A DNA stretch of 64,000 nt from Dastarcus helophoroides (lineage: Eukaryota; Arthropoda; Insecta; Coleoptera; Bothrideridae), in NCBI GenBank assembly GCA_028583605.1, contig CM053330.1, positions 24,631,233 through 24,695,232 on the forward strand. The letters are read 5' to 3'. Below, one piece after another: positions 35,409-46,494 of this stretch (positions are counted from its first letter, which is position 1; each line of letters begins with the position of its first letter). The notes under the pieces were generated by a model. The model had not been told where the DNA came from. It did not search any database and saw only the letters and a program-made list of their open reading frames with translations. The position numbers and the translations under genes are program-made.

Positions 35409-36254
35409 TCAAGTTGCAGTTGACCACCCCGTTGAACTCCCAATTTCCCTAACATGGTCTCTGACAGCTTCATCTAAAATATTTTTGATATCCCTACAGC
35501 CTTGTAATGCCTTTTCTAGAACCTTCGGGAGATGGTCCATATGAAATCGCTGCGACATTTCCATCAAAACTATTTTCTCAGACATTGGCAGCGCAGCTAC
35601 AGTTAATGTTGGCCCCCCTAATATTTCTTCTTCATGAGAGATATCCAACATTGGAATCTCATTATTAGCCAGAGATGCTGTACAGGCGCATACATATTCT
35701 TTTAGTGGAATACCAGCATCTATTAATGCTAAGGTGGCTGCATTAACACAAGCTGGGTAAATTCCTAAAACAATGTAGAATGTAAACAGAAATATATCAA
35801 ACCTGAATTGAACTAGTTAATTTGGTCGGCCGCTTGACTAATAAATAAAGTTACCTCCATCCGCGTGCAAAACTTCAACGTACACATCAATTTGTGACCA
35901 AGGGTACAACTCAGTCTTTAGCGCGGCTAACAACGCCTGTCTCAAATGCATGGACATCTCTGTAGATTTTCTGTCGCCCCGCGGCCTCTTTTTCCGTTCG
36001 CCAGTTGAAAACACCGCCATACTAAACTGACAATTCACCACGGCGCTATCATGTTGTGCCTTCGATCTGCTTCCTCTCACTTGATGGGGTCCGTATACCG
36101 CGGCCAAGACTTTGGTTAAGCCTTGCTCGATATAAGCGCTGCCGTCTGGCTCGGTAAACACACCCAATTTGCATCTTATTCTTCTGAGTTCGTTCGCCCT
36201 TCTGCCGTCTAAACGGAGCCCGATTTTCGAAATTAACTCCTTTCTTCTGCTCAT
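35409..36254 (-). CDS. EXOSC4: Exosome complex component RRP41 (EXOSC4 / Ski6)
   Basis: RRP41 is an RNase PH-type subunit of the hexameric ring of the RNA exosome, which degrades and processes RNA in nucleus and cytoplasm. There are two exons: 35855-36254 and 35409-35764, joined in phase 1, giving 756 nt (251 aa), the usual size. The start MSRRKELISKIGLRLDGRR carries the conserved LRLDGRR motif. TEPDGSAYIEQGLTKVLA, VYGPHQVRGS, DVYVEVLHADGG and IYPACVNAATLALIDAGIP are classic RNase PH-fold elements of RRP41. The gene lies immediately beyond a foldback element. It is read away from the RPA2/PCNA cluster. Confidence 0.95.
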
Positions 36255-36880
36255 TCTGACAGTTGAGGTTATAATAATATAACCTGCAAAAGAAACAGGA
36301 TCACAGATAAATAATCAGAAATATTGAGTCTGTTGACTGGGTATCCAACACACCCTGGATACTTCTTTAAAAGCTCTTAAGTTCGGATCTTTGATATAGA
36401 TGGTCAAAGTACTAAACTATTTAGTAGTTTGGTATTCACGTTTGCCATTTTATTTCCCAGAGAGAAGGTTGGAATAAGAAATTTGATATGTAAACACAAA
36501 GAGAAAAGTATTAACCTAATGTAATTATGATTTGTTCTGAATTACTTTTATTTAATAGTGTTATTATTTTTCCTACATAGGATATTTTTTTTATTTTATT
36601 TATTTATTCTTGTGGATGTTGTCCAATAGATCAATTGTAATTGAAATTGTCACGGAGCTTGCATAAATCGTCGTTGGAATGATTAATTCTAGTATTTTTG
36701 ACACAATACAAATACAAAAATATACAAAATACAAAATTAACATCAACATCATTACTGGAAAGTTTGCCCTTTTTCTTAAAATTTCGATTTTATAGTCAAA
36801 ATTTTGAATTTAAAGTTGATATTTTGATTACTCCATTTAACCTCAAAATTTAAAGTTTAATCTTAACATTTTGGCTTTGA
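36255..36880. other. No gene recognised; upstream of RRP41
   Basis: AT-rich spacer that should contain the RRP41 promoter; no specific element was identified. A patch of dispersed AT repeat (AAAATTTCGATTTTATAGTC and variants) lies at 36775-36880. Confidence 0.45.
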
Positions 36881-36881
36881 A

Positions 36882-37935
36882 TGGACGGTAAAATCCTTCC
36901 TTGAGATCTAATTTGTCTATCCTAAGAGTGAATGCAAGCACTAACTTCTGTTGGAAAACTGTGCGTGCCATTGGCAAATACGTCTCTCAAATAACTCGGC
37001 TTTCTTTTTCGAGTAAAGGTAGTACCAAGAAGACTGTAATATAGTCTGCTGGGGTCAAAAGCACATTAAAAGTGTACATTATCTCGTTTGATCAATGTAA
37101 TATTTAGACTAGGCAATGTCGCAATGAAATAAGAGATAGAGAAATTCCTATGACCAAACAATGTCATCGTCAAAATTATTTAGTTACAAAAAAGAAATAT
37201 TTTACTGGAAAACTAACAGAGTTACATAAAAAAACGTTCGAGAACAGACTCCAGTACTTTGAATTAGCAAATTAATTAACGGGTAGTTCTGCAAACTTTG
37301 ACACATAACCTTAAAACGGATATAAACAATGGTAATTCATTCGATGATTGGTCGCCGAATTGTTGATATAAAAACGACGTTGCCACATTTAATAAACTAC
37401 AGGAAAAGTACGATAAAAGATGAATTTTTAATATTTATTTGCTAATTACTTCTATTACACGCTCTGAAGTTGTATTTTCAAAAGTCTAAAATTTTCAAAA
37501 GTCTATGTTATGTTTCATCGTTTTTTTGCTTTTTATTAAAATCTGAACGGTACTTTTTGTAAAATTTAATAAAAACTGTGGTTTCTCATAAGACTCAGTG
37601 TTAAAATTTCAAATGTCAATAGTTTTTAACAGGTTTTCTGTAGCTCTTTAAAAATCTAACTGGATTATTATCTTACTAAAATCTACCAATATGCCGAATT
37701 TCATTAAATTTTAAACGGCAACTCTAAATCGACAGTACTTTCTCAAAAAATACTTCACATCTTATCAGCTGCTCACTTTCTATAAAGTTCAAGTGAATCT
37801 AACACTAGTATACCGGTCTCATGTTTGGAGTTTAGTCCTAAAGCTCTTTTAGATTCAATTCAAAGAAGATCGATTCTCCTAGTTGATAATGAGAAACTGA
37901 CAGACTCCCTCGAAACATTTGGGCGCTGTCTTTTT
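36882..37935 (+). pseudogene. Non-LTR retrotransposon 3' fragment, copy 2, split by an insertion
   Basis: ATGGACGGTAAAATCCTTCC at 36882 matches the LINE at 3119, and the similarity continues to the equivalent of AFLFRAK at about 37016. It resumes at about 37745 with TACTTCACATCTTATCAG, matching 3262 onward, through CTCATGTTTGGAG and GACTCCCTCGAAACA. The intervening roughly 730 bp are absent from copy 1. The copy is full of stops and small indels and is clearly dead. Confidence 0.75.
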
Positions 37936-38329
37936 TGCAAGTAGCAGTGCCTGATCTAACATTTTTCCGAGCCTGGACAAAAACTTGACATAGGCGTCCT
38001 TCGCCCATACTTTAGACGACTAAAGAAAAAAGGTCGTTCGCTTGGCAATTGCGCTCCAACCACATGCTATTTAGCGCCTCTTCGCATGTTGAAGAATTAC
38101 CTCAACTTGCTTTAAATTACGAAAAATAAAGGTTTTTTGCATGATAATCGCACCTCAACCACATGTGATTTGGCGGCCCCTTCAACTAGCGCCCGGGACA
38201 CGGGCCTCCGTTTGCCCTCACTCCTGGATCCGGACCTGACAAATAGGGTCAAGTCATAAGAGATACTCGATTGATGGGTCTGTTCTGTTCCACTCCATGC
38301 AAGACAGTTGGAGACAGCAACTTCTTGTC
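37936..38329. other. Unidentified repeat-like sequence
   Basis: Contains two partly similar blocks, around CGCTCCAACCACATGC (38053) and GCACCTCAACCACATGTG (38150), and a GC-rich stretch at 38165-38240. No gene was recognised; a 98-codon frame on the minus strand has no motif. Confidence 0.35.
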
Positions 38330-38331
38330 TA

Positions 38332-38777
38332 GTCCATTTCAGATAAATCTGCATCAAAGTAGGCACTGAACTTCTAATTTTGTAGTGGCAGCAGCAAGAC
38401 ATATGCATATAAGTGGCAACGATAACATTTCTGAATGATGTTCGGTGTTCTCAAAATCCTAACCTAAATATTAATACATATTTGTTTTATTGATGGTTGT
38501 TTGAAGAAAGATTCTTTTATATTTTATATTATTTTCCGCCGAAAATTATTAAATATAATACTAATAAAAACAATATGGAAAACATGTAGTCCAATTATTT
38601 CTGCCAAACAACCTCTGAAATATAGGAAACACATTAATAATCAAAATATTTTACTCGTGAAGGCAACTTTAGTTCTGGTAATTTTTTTTCTAACATATGT
38701 CGGTGATTGAATTCAATCAACGCATATGTAAAGGCCGATTTCACAGCCTGTCATGTGCATATTTATTTGAAATGGAC
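38332..38777 (+). mobile_element. TA-flanked inverted-repeat element, copy 2
   Basis: The ends GTCCATTTCAGATAAAT and ATTTATTTGAAATGGAC are each flanked by TA. It is 446 bp, non-coding, and related to 26778-27886 along its length. It lies about 180 bp upstream of the roadblock start codon and could overlap that gene's promoter. Confidence 0.75.
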
Positions 38778-38954
38778 TATAGTGTTCGGACACCGCACAC
38801 CATCTGTGATTTTATCGAAAGTATTACTAGTATTTATTTATTATGTTTCCAGCCTGAATTTTGACAATTCATGAGTCATTATTTGATTTTGACATAGGTG
38901 TTGTTTTGTCCAATATTTCCATATTTCAGATTATAACAATAAAACAAATTAACA

Positions 38955-39353
38955 ATGGTAAGTATTCGGCTTTACATCACAAAAATGTTAAACCATGTCA
39001 CTTGCAGTCTAACGAGGTTGAGGAGACAATGAAACGAATTCAATCTCATAAAGGGGTTATTGGCACTATAGTTGTTAACGCAGAAGGTAGATTTCTTTTA
39101 CAATTTGATGCCTTCAAATTGTATAATTGTATCATCTGTAGGTATACCGATTAAATCGACCCTAGACAACACAACTACTGTGCAATATGCTGGATTAATA
39201 AGCTCTTTGTCTGATAAAGCAAGAAGTGTGGTACGTGATTTGGATCCTTCAAATGATCTTACATTTTTACGAATTCGCTCAAAAAAACACGAAATAATGA
39301 TTGCACCCGATAAGGAATTCATCTTGATTGTTATACAAAATCCCACTGAGTAA
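38955..39353 (+). CDS. DYNLRB1: Dynein light chain roadblock-type 1
   Basis: Roadblock is a small dimeric light chain of cytoplasmic dynein that binds the intermediate chain. There are three exons: the ATG alone (38955-38957), 39008-39086 and 39142-39353, totalling 294 nt (97 aa), matching the family length. The protein reads [20 protein letters not shown], then [17 protein letters not shown], and ends IVIQNPTE. The single-codon first exon is supported by the perfect donor GTAAGT straight after the ATG and by the exact frame at the next exon. Downstream AATAAA signals lie at about 39509 and 39525. The gene is convergent with RPA2. Confidence 0.93.
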
Positions 39354-39691
39354 AGGGGACACTTCACCAGTTTTGATGTTTCTTATTGCTTTACTCGATT
39401 ATTTATTTTAAATTGAAAATCAAATTTAAGCAGACTTATTTATACATTTTTTTTGTTATGTTAATTTTATACCATGCAACTGCTTTTGTGTAAATAGTAT
39501 TGTAACCTAATAAATTGTAATTAATAAAATTAGTTCCTTTTTGTTATATCATTATTAATCTTAAAATTATCAGAACAAGGATATTATTTAAGCAAGTAGA
39601 AGAATAGGAAAACTATGAATTTATTTCTTATTAAAACTAACAAATCTTAAACTTAGGTCTAGCTAATTAAACTCCTAAACTCTGAAATATT

Positions 39692-40829
39692 TTAAATGCT
39701 GCTTGTGGCTGTGTAATGATCTGAATCAACTGTAGAATATGCATGTCCCTCATTTGCAAGAAACTCCAGAGCTTGCCTGAAAAAATTGAACAATATACAA
39801 AAGTAGCAGTGATTGGGGCATACTTACAAAACTTCTCTTGCTTGATGACTAGGAAACTGTTTCAGTATTTCCTGCTTGTGAATTCCAGTGATTGAATTTG
39901 AAGTTTTCAATATATCAAACACTTTACTCTGCAGAGCTGTCAATCCATGATTATCGTTAGAAGAATCCTCAAAGTACCTCATAGAATTGGCCAAATCGGC
40001 CCCAGGATTATTTTTCTTGATGAGCATATTAGGACCCTTAAAAACATACACAAAGTTAAGACAACAAAGTATGTAGTTGGAGTTATAAGCCACACCGTTG
40101 GATTCTTAGATGCTGCTTCTGCTTCAAGTCTGGTGTGAATCACCTGCAGTAAATGGCTCGTAACAATATTTGCATCTTCTACAGGGAACATCCTGAGGAC
40201 CATAATCATTTTCTCTCCTTCTTGCATCCTTATCGAGCCAAATATTTGTACATAACTGTTGTCTTTCACAAGGGGCAATTTAGGTGTATTATCCTAAAGA
40301 CATAAGCTTAATTACATACCTTAAAAGTGCAACATTCTTTGGCTTGTGATGCTGCGAAATCGCGACTTACCCCATCACTTTCCAACCACCAAATAGCCTT
40401 AATGGAACCTGTATGATCTTCAATGTTATACATTGCTTTGGTGGACTGAACTTCATAATCTTTGACAATTCCAACTAAAACCAACTATGAAACAAACATA
40501 AACATCTTGTTAACAACGTAAGTAAAATACGTACTATTTGAGTTGGCATTCCAAAAAGTGTAAACTCTTCATCTTCGCAATCACGTATTTGTCTAACAAC
40601 AACTGGCACCACACTTTGCAACCTCCTTACTTTCTGTAAACAGGATTCTTTTTATAATTGGGCAGATATAAATCAAAATAAACTACCTTTTTATCCGGAG
40701 TTTCTTCAGGTCGATTAGTATCGTTGAAGAAACCTCCGCTTCCACTTCCAGCTGAAACCACAAGACGATAAGTTATATCATATTAGATTCAATGATTAAA
40801 GAATTACCGTAATCAGAAGAATCCCACAT
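39692..40829 (-). CDS. RPA2: Replication protein A 32-kDa subunit
   Basis: RPA2 is the middle subunit of the single-stranded-DNA-binding RPA heterotrimer used in replication, repair and checkpoint signalling. Seven exons, high to low: 40808-40829, 40687-40751, 40535-40633, 40371-40484, 40096-40293, 39828-40036 and 39692-39776. They add to 792 nt (263 aa). The N-terminus MWDSSDYAGSGSGGFF is the Ser/Gly-rich phosphorylation region. The OB fold follows (VVPVVVRQI, LVLVGIVKDYEVQSTKAMY, DHTGSIKAIWW). The C-terminus carries the winged-helix protein-interaction domain (TGIHKQEILKQF and LEFLANEGHAYSTVDSDHY). An E2F-type site lies 78 bp upstream of the start. Confidence 0.95.
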
Positions 40830-40906
40830 CTCTTACTACAGAGCTAACTGCAAAGAAAAGACCAAAATAACCATAAAATAACTGTGACAACAGACTTCTG
40901 AAAATT

Positions 40907-40914
40907 GCGGGAAA
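40907..40914 (-). promoter_or_regulatory. E2F-type site upstream of RPA2
   Basis: GCGGGAAA on the plus strand (TTTCCCGC on the gene's strand) is a canonical E2F/DP binding word, 78 bp upstream of the RPA2 start codon. RPA and other S-phase genes are known E2F targets. Binding here is inferred from sequence only. Confidence 0.55.
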
Positions 40915-40929
40915 GCGAGAATAAAAATT

Positions 40930-41535
40930 CGATTATGACAGTTTTGACACTTGGCGTCGATATCACCAATATACAGAATTTAAAATACCCAACAACCCAA
41001 CTAAATCAATCATAGAATCATGGTTGTTTATCATTAGGATGTTATATTGGAAAAAAAGTCTTTACTCTGCTTAAGAGGAATTTGAAAAATTTATTTTTAC
41101 ACAAAACTTGCAGGATCCTCGCTTGTTTTTATCTTCTTCAATATCGCCAATCTATAAAACTCAATTATATAACAGACCGTAAAATTATAGCTGTTATTAA
41201 ATCGTTGTCTGATCTTAAATCTCACCCGATTTTTGATAATTATTAAATGTTAAATTATAATTTATATAAATTCTTTGCAAAGTATATAGAAATAGTAAAA
41301 CTCTTAAATAGGTACAACGCTCAGTAGACTATTCGTTTCAAAATTGTCGCCAACATCAACGTTTCAAATAACCCAGAGCTAAGAGCTGTCAGTCCAAAAC
41401 CAAATATTTAGGTTAAATTTTAAACGTAAATTATTTCATTTGCAAATAACTAATATTTATTAATTCATATAATTTTCAAGGTTCCCATCTTCCCCTAAGT
41501 GAATTAACTCGAAGACGTAATCTTATTAGCTAATA
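40930..41535. other. Spacer between RPA2 and NDUFB3
   Basis: Divergent intergenic region presumably holding both promoters. Apart from the E2F-type word near RPA2 I identified nothing specific. Confidence 0.45.
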
Positions 41536-41550
41536 TTGTATTACGTAACG

Positions 41551-41871
41551 ATGGGGGGACACGGTCACGGACATGAACCGCCATACAAAATACCAGACTA
41601 CAGAATCTACAAAGTGGAAGACGTGCCCCTGCTGTGTAAAACGAGAGACGCCTTAGCCGCTGAAGGCCTAAAGGACCCATGGTTGCGTAATGAAGTATGG
41701 AGGTATGATACTAAGATGTGGGGCACAGAAAGCGGCAGATTGAAGCTCTTATTTACAAGAGGACTTGGCGTTGGGATTGCAGCGACTGCTGTCACTCTCA
41801 TTGCAACTGCCATTTATGATAAAGTGTTTCCTTCAAGTCATGACCATGGACATGGACATGGCAAACATTAA
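41551..41871 (+). CDS. NDUFB3: NADH dehydrogenase (ubiquinone) 1 beta subcomplex subunit 3 (B12)
   Basis: NDUFB3 is an accessory subunit of the membrane arm of respiratory complex I. A single exon encodes 106 aa. The start MGGHGHGHEPPYKIPDYR was chosen over an in-frame ATG 15 bp upstream because it gives the typical His-rich N-terminus. KDPWLRNEVWRY is the family signature, and GLGVGIAATAVTLIATAIY is the single transmembrane helix. The C-terminus is also His-rich (SSHDHGHGHGKH). A polyadenylation signal AATAAA lies at 41898-41903. The gene sits between divergent RPA2 and co-oriented PCNA. Confidence 0.92.
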   Translation: MGGHGHGHEPPYKIPDYRIYKVEDVPLLCKTRDALAAEGLKDPWLRNEVWRYDTKMWGTESGRLKLLFTRGLGVGIAATAVTLIATAIYDKVFPSSHDHGHGHGKH

Positions 41872-41929
41872 ATTTTTTTGAGCTGTAGTGTTATAGAAAT
41901 AAATTTTTGAAGTATTTCTGGGTGTCATT

Positions 41930-42500
41930 CCTCCCCTTCTAGATTACGATAAGTTCTCAAATTGAACATTAGTTTGTAAAGTATGAAGATACAGAATAGT
42001 TCTACGTCTTTGTACTATGAACTTTTAATTTTCATCTTTTTTTGAAATTTTGATATTTCTTCGAAGATTTTTTTTCATAAAATACTATACTGCCTTATAT
42101 AAGGTATTTTTAAATCAAATATGCAAACATTTTTACCGTAAAATATCCTATTATTATATGTATTTAGGCGCTCTTGGAAACTAGAGTATAAAGTAGAAAT
42201 TCGATTGTACTCTGACCGTTCGTTAAATGTCGAACCTAACCGCAGAGCACGAAAATTTTGAGATCAACCTTAAAATTTCGACATTAAAAGTTGAAATTAG
42301 GAACAAAATTTCAAGATAAAACCGAAAAAAGTTTAAAATTTGCTATTAGCTTCTTCCCTTTTGGCGACATCTATAAATTGTGGATGATAATTCCGTTTAT
42401 TTATTAAATCTGAGGTTGGTAACGGAATTAAGTCATAGAAAGTTGAATTAACGAATTGTTCATGCTACAAAGCTGTCAACACATGCGGCCGATTCCCCCA
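41930..42500. other. Spacer between NDUFB3 and PCNA
   Basis: AT-rich. A short patch of dispersed AT repeat lies at 42250-42340 (TTAAAATTTCGACATTAAAA and variants). The PCNA promoter is at its right end. Confidence 0.45.
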
Positions 42501-42503
42501 AAT

Positions 42504-42511
42504 TTTGGCGC
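42504..42511 (+). promoter_or_regulatory. E2F-type site upstream of PCNA
   Basis: TTTGGCGC fits the E2F consensus TTTSSCGC and lies 130 bp upstream of the PCNA start codon. PCNA promoters in insects are established E2F targets. Function here is inferred from sequence and position. Confidence 0.6.
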
Positions 42512-42616
42512 GTAAAGTTCCCTCCTTTTAGTTTACAATCGCCATATTCACCACGACATAATCGAGTACTGGAATATTTCCTGAATTATTTCCAGTTTTT
42601 GGCAATTTTTGGTTGA

Positions 42617-43539
<923 letters not shown>

Positions 43540-43639
43540 TATTGTTTTCAAAATAATGTTCAATTATCTTGGGGAGCCTTTTTAAGTATTTAAGTACATA
43601 TTTAAGTTTTAATGTAGGGCATTTTTTTAAAAATAAATG

Positions 43640-44340
43640 TTATATTTCTAACTTGTTTTTCTATTTTTGAATATATATTTTAAGATTCTAATACACTAAA
43701 TTTATGGCTTTGAGAAAATATACTTTTGAGGCTTGGTGGAAGTTCCTGATTTACTTATTTTTTGCATAGTGCCAGGGTAGGGTTGCTAGTTTGCCAGCAT
43801 TCAATTATTGAGCAGAGGACTTCAGTTAATATTATTTTCACTTTTCATACTTGAGTTTCTGAAATATAATTTTTGATGACCAAAAAAAAGTACTTCCTTC
43901 AATATTTTTTTCATATTTGCTATACTTCAGCCTCCAAAAATAAATGTAGACGATCAAAATAATAATAATAAAAAAGATATACATTTGACTCGTTATATTT
44001 CTGTTAAGTCTTAATTACTGAAAAAATCTATCTATGATCAATCCATCTTTAATTCCGGACATGAACACTTTTCTTAATTACTGGACATCTGGCAACCCTA
44101 GTTGGGAAGAACCTTATTTACCATTAATTTAGGTAATTGATAATGAAAAAATACGCCATTTCATGAAAAAAAATTAACCATAATTTAAAAATTGTTTAAG
44201 TTATTTGTTATTTGCTCTTTAATGTTTACGACAGGATTCAGGTCCAATTACTAGAATAACTGGTCCAAAAAAATTACTCGTTATTTTCATTTATTGTATT
44301 TTAAAAATGTACAACATAAATTAATATTTGAAACTACTAC
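43640..44340. other. Spacer between PCNA and UQCRB
   Basis: AT-rich convergent intergenic region. I see no coding sequence or named repeat. Confidence 0.5.
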
Positions 44341-44352
44341 ACACAAATTCAC

Positions 44353-44685
44353 TTAATACAATTTGTTCCAATCCTCCCGTTCCTCTCTTTCTTTGATAAC
44401 CTGGTTAACCAGAGGGGTCAAATAAAGTTCATCATTCTCCAACTTTGTCCACTGGTCTTTTGGCAAAACATCTTTACTGATGGATAGCTGGACGGCTCTC
44501 AAGATGCGGTAATTACGCTCGTCTATCTTCTTCTGTGGCAATCTGCGTAGGGCTTCTTTGACGTCTTCATTTTCGTACAAAACGTCGTCTCTCATGAGTC
44601 CCAATTTGTTGAAACCGGATAAATTGTAGGCCCATCTTTTGAGAGCGCTGCTCGCAAAACGCCTTTGTGTGAATGCTAGGGCCAT
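44353..44685 (-). CDS. UQCRB: Cytochrome b-c1 complex subunit 7 (14-kDa subunit)
   Basis: UQCRB is a matrix-side accessory subunit of respiratory complex III. A single exon encodes 110 aa, the usual length. Recognisable stretches are MALAFTQRRFASSALKRWAY, NKLGLMRDDVLYENEDVKEA, LRRLPQKKIDERNYRILRA and LPKDQWTKLENDELYLTPL. There is no cleavable presequence, as expected. Convergent with PCNA, divergent from MTR3. Confidence 0.95.
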   Translation of the reverse strand: MALAFTQRRFASSALKRWAYNLSGFNKLGLMRDDVLYENEDVKEALRRLPQKKIDERNYRILRAVQLSISKDVLPKDQWTKLENDELYLTPLVNQVIKEREEREDWNKLY

Positions 44686-45229
44686 TTCGAATGCTTTTGG
44701 ACTTTAAAAACCGCGAGAGATCACCACAGCGAAAGTCAGAAAGTTTCAACGATTAGGTAATTAGTCTATTTGAACTACAAGTTGAACCATAGAACTCTAT
44801 TATCCGCAAGATGTTGAAGTTTTCGAGATATTGCTATTCGACCTTGTCATTTTGTTTCCTTTATATTAAGAGTTTATATAAATAAAGGTAACTGATTGTC
44901 ATAATATTGTATTTTTATCAACTTATTAAAAATAAAAAGTTTTGAAATTTGGATGGAAATTTTGAGATTAATGTAGAAATTTTGAGAAAAACGTCAACAT
45001 TTCGAGTATGAAGGCGAAATTTCGAGATTAAAGTCGAAACTCTGACTTCAAACACGAAACTTCTAAATTTTTTTTTAAATGGATGTTATACGTCACGACA
45101 AATAGTTTCATTCCTGAGTAGTTCGAACATCTGCTAGTCCAGCTGACGTTTGTCTAACCTAACTTTGTCGAGTGTCAATTTAAATATTTTTAAATTTGTA
45201 CTATATTTTAAAGAAGAAACTAAAAAATA
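44686..45229. other. Divergent spacer between UQCRB and MTR3
   Basis: About 540 bp that should hold both promoters. A short patch of the dispersed AT repeat lies at 44940-45070 (GAAATTTTGAGA, AAGTCGAAAC, GGCGAAATTTCGAGATTAA). No specific factor site was recognised. Confidence 0.45.
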
Positions 45230-46139
45230 ATGCCTGTGGATCACAAAAGAGTAAATGCCCCTGAAAATACGCTTCCCTACACTTTATTCAGTACATCGAT
45301 TCGCAAAACCCTAAAAGAACAATTCGAAGACACAGTAAGTTCAAACGGCGTTAGAGCCGACGGACGAAGAGCCCACGAACAACGAAAAATCTGTAAGTAT
45401 TCGAAATTCAAACTTCGTGAGGTTATTAAAGTTCACTAATTTTCCAGTTTTAAAAGTTGGTGTGGGCACAGAAGCGAAAGGTTCCGCTTATATCGAAGTA
45501 AACGACACCAAAGTAATCGTGTCAGTTTTCGACCCTAGAGAGATCCCAAACAGAAACGAATACAGCGCAAAAGGTGAAATATATTGTGAGTTTAAATACG
45601 CCACGTTCAGTTGTCCAAAACGGCGTTTGCACCAACAGGACTCGGATGAAAAAGAAGCGAGTGCGATTATGAAGAAAGCATTAGAATCTGTTGTGTGTAG
45701 TCATGAGTTTCCGAATTTCCAAGTGGATATCTACGCCCTGGTGTTGGAAAATAACGGTTCGGCCCTCAGTGCTGCTATAACTGCTGCTGGTGTGGCATTG
45801 GCGCATGCGGGGATCCCAATGTACGACATTATTACTTCTGCCACGGTAGCTGTTCAAGGGAATCAGATTTTGGTCGATCCCACGTTGTTGGAAGAACAGT
45901 TTTCCTCGGTATCCATTGTAAAGGACGAAGGGGATAATCATGGCGTTGCTGTGATGTCCGCACTGGCTACACATGAGCAGGTGTCACAGTTTTACCAGAC
46001 GGGGAATTTGGACTTGGAATTTGTTAATAAAAGCATAGAGGCATTGACGAAGACTTGCCAAGAAATCGTGCCTTTAGTTCAAAAATGTCTTACTCAGTTT
46101 GTCATTAAAAATATCAGGAAAACTGTTAATGAGGACTAA
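45230..46139 (+). CDS. EXOSC6: Exosome complex component MTR3 (EXOSC6)
   Basis: MTR3 is an RNase PH-type ring subunit of the RNA exosome, catalytically inactive in animals. There are two exons, 45230-45392 and 45448-46139, giving 855 nt (284 aa). The reading begins MPVDHKRVNAPENTLPY and contains GVRADGRRAHEQRKI. TEAKGSAYIEVNDTKVIVSV follows, then SALSAAITAAGVALAHAGIP and MYDIITSATVAV, the standard RNase PH fold order. I assign MTR3 rather than RRP42 or RRP46 from the N-terminal PVDH..NAPE segment and the EAKGSAY motif. Orthology within the RNase PH family is the only uncertainty. Confidence 0.88.
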
Positions 46140-46494
46140 ATATAAGTTTTTAAAATTTATCTGCTGCACTTTTAATCTCAAGTTCTCTTTATTATCTCGA
46201 TTTGAATAGTAATTTTTGAAAATCCCTTGAGGGAATATTTTAAAATGATTTTAATGGTACAAAAGTATGAAAAGGCAACCAGTTTAAAAGAAAAAAAGGA
46301 ATTTTGTGATATACTTAATTTTTGTCATTGTCTTGAAATTTTAACTTTATTCTGGAAATTTTGACTTTGGAAATTCTCAGTTTAAAATCAAAATATTGTT
46401 TTTAAACTGAAAATTGGTTTATTTGCACTATAAATTAACCATAGATCACAGAATAATATTACTCATGTAGCGGTTGTTTTAGAACTGTACACTT

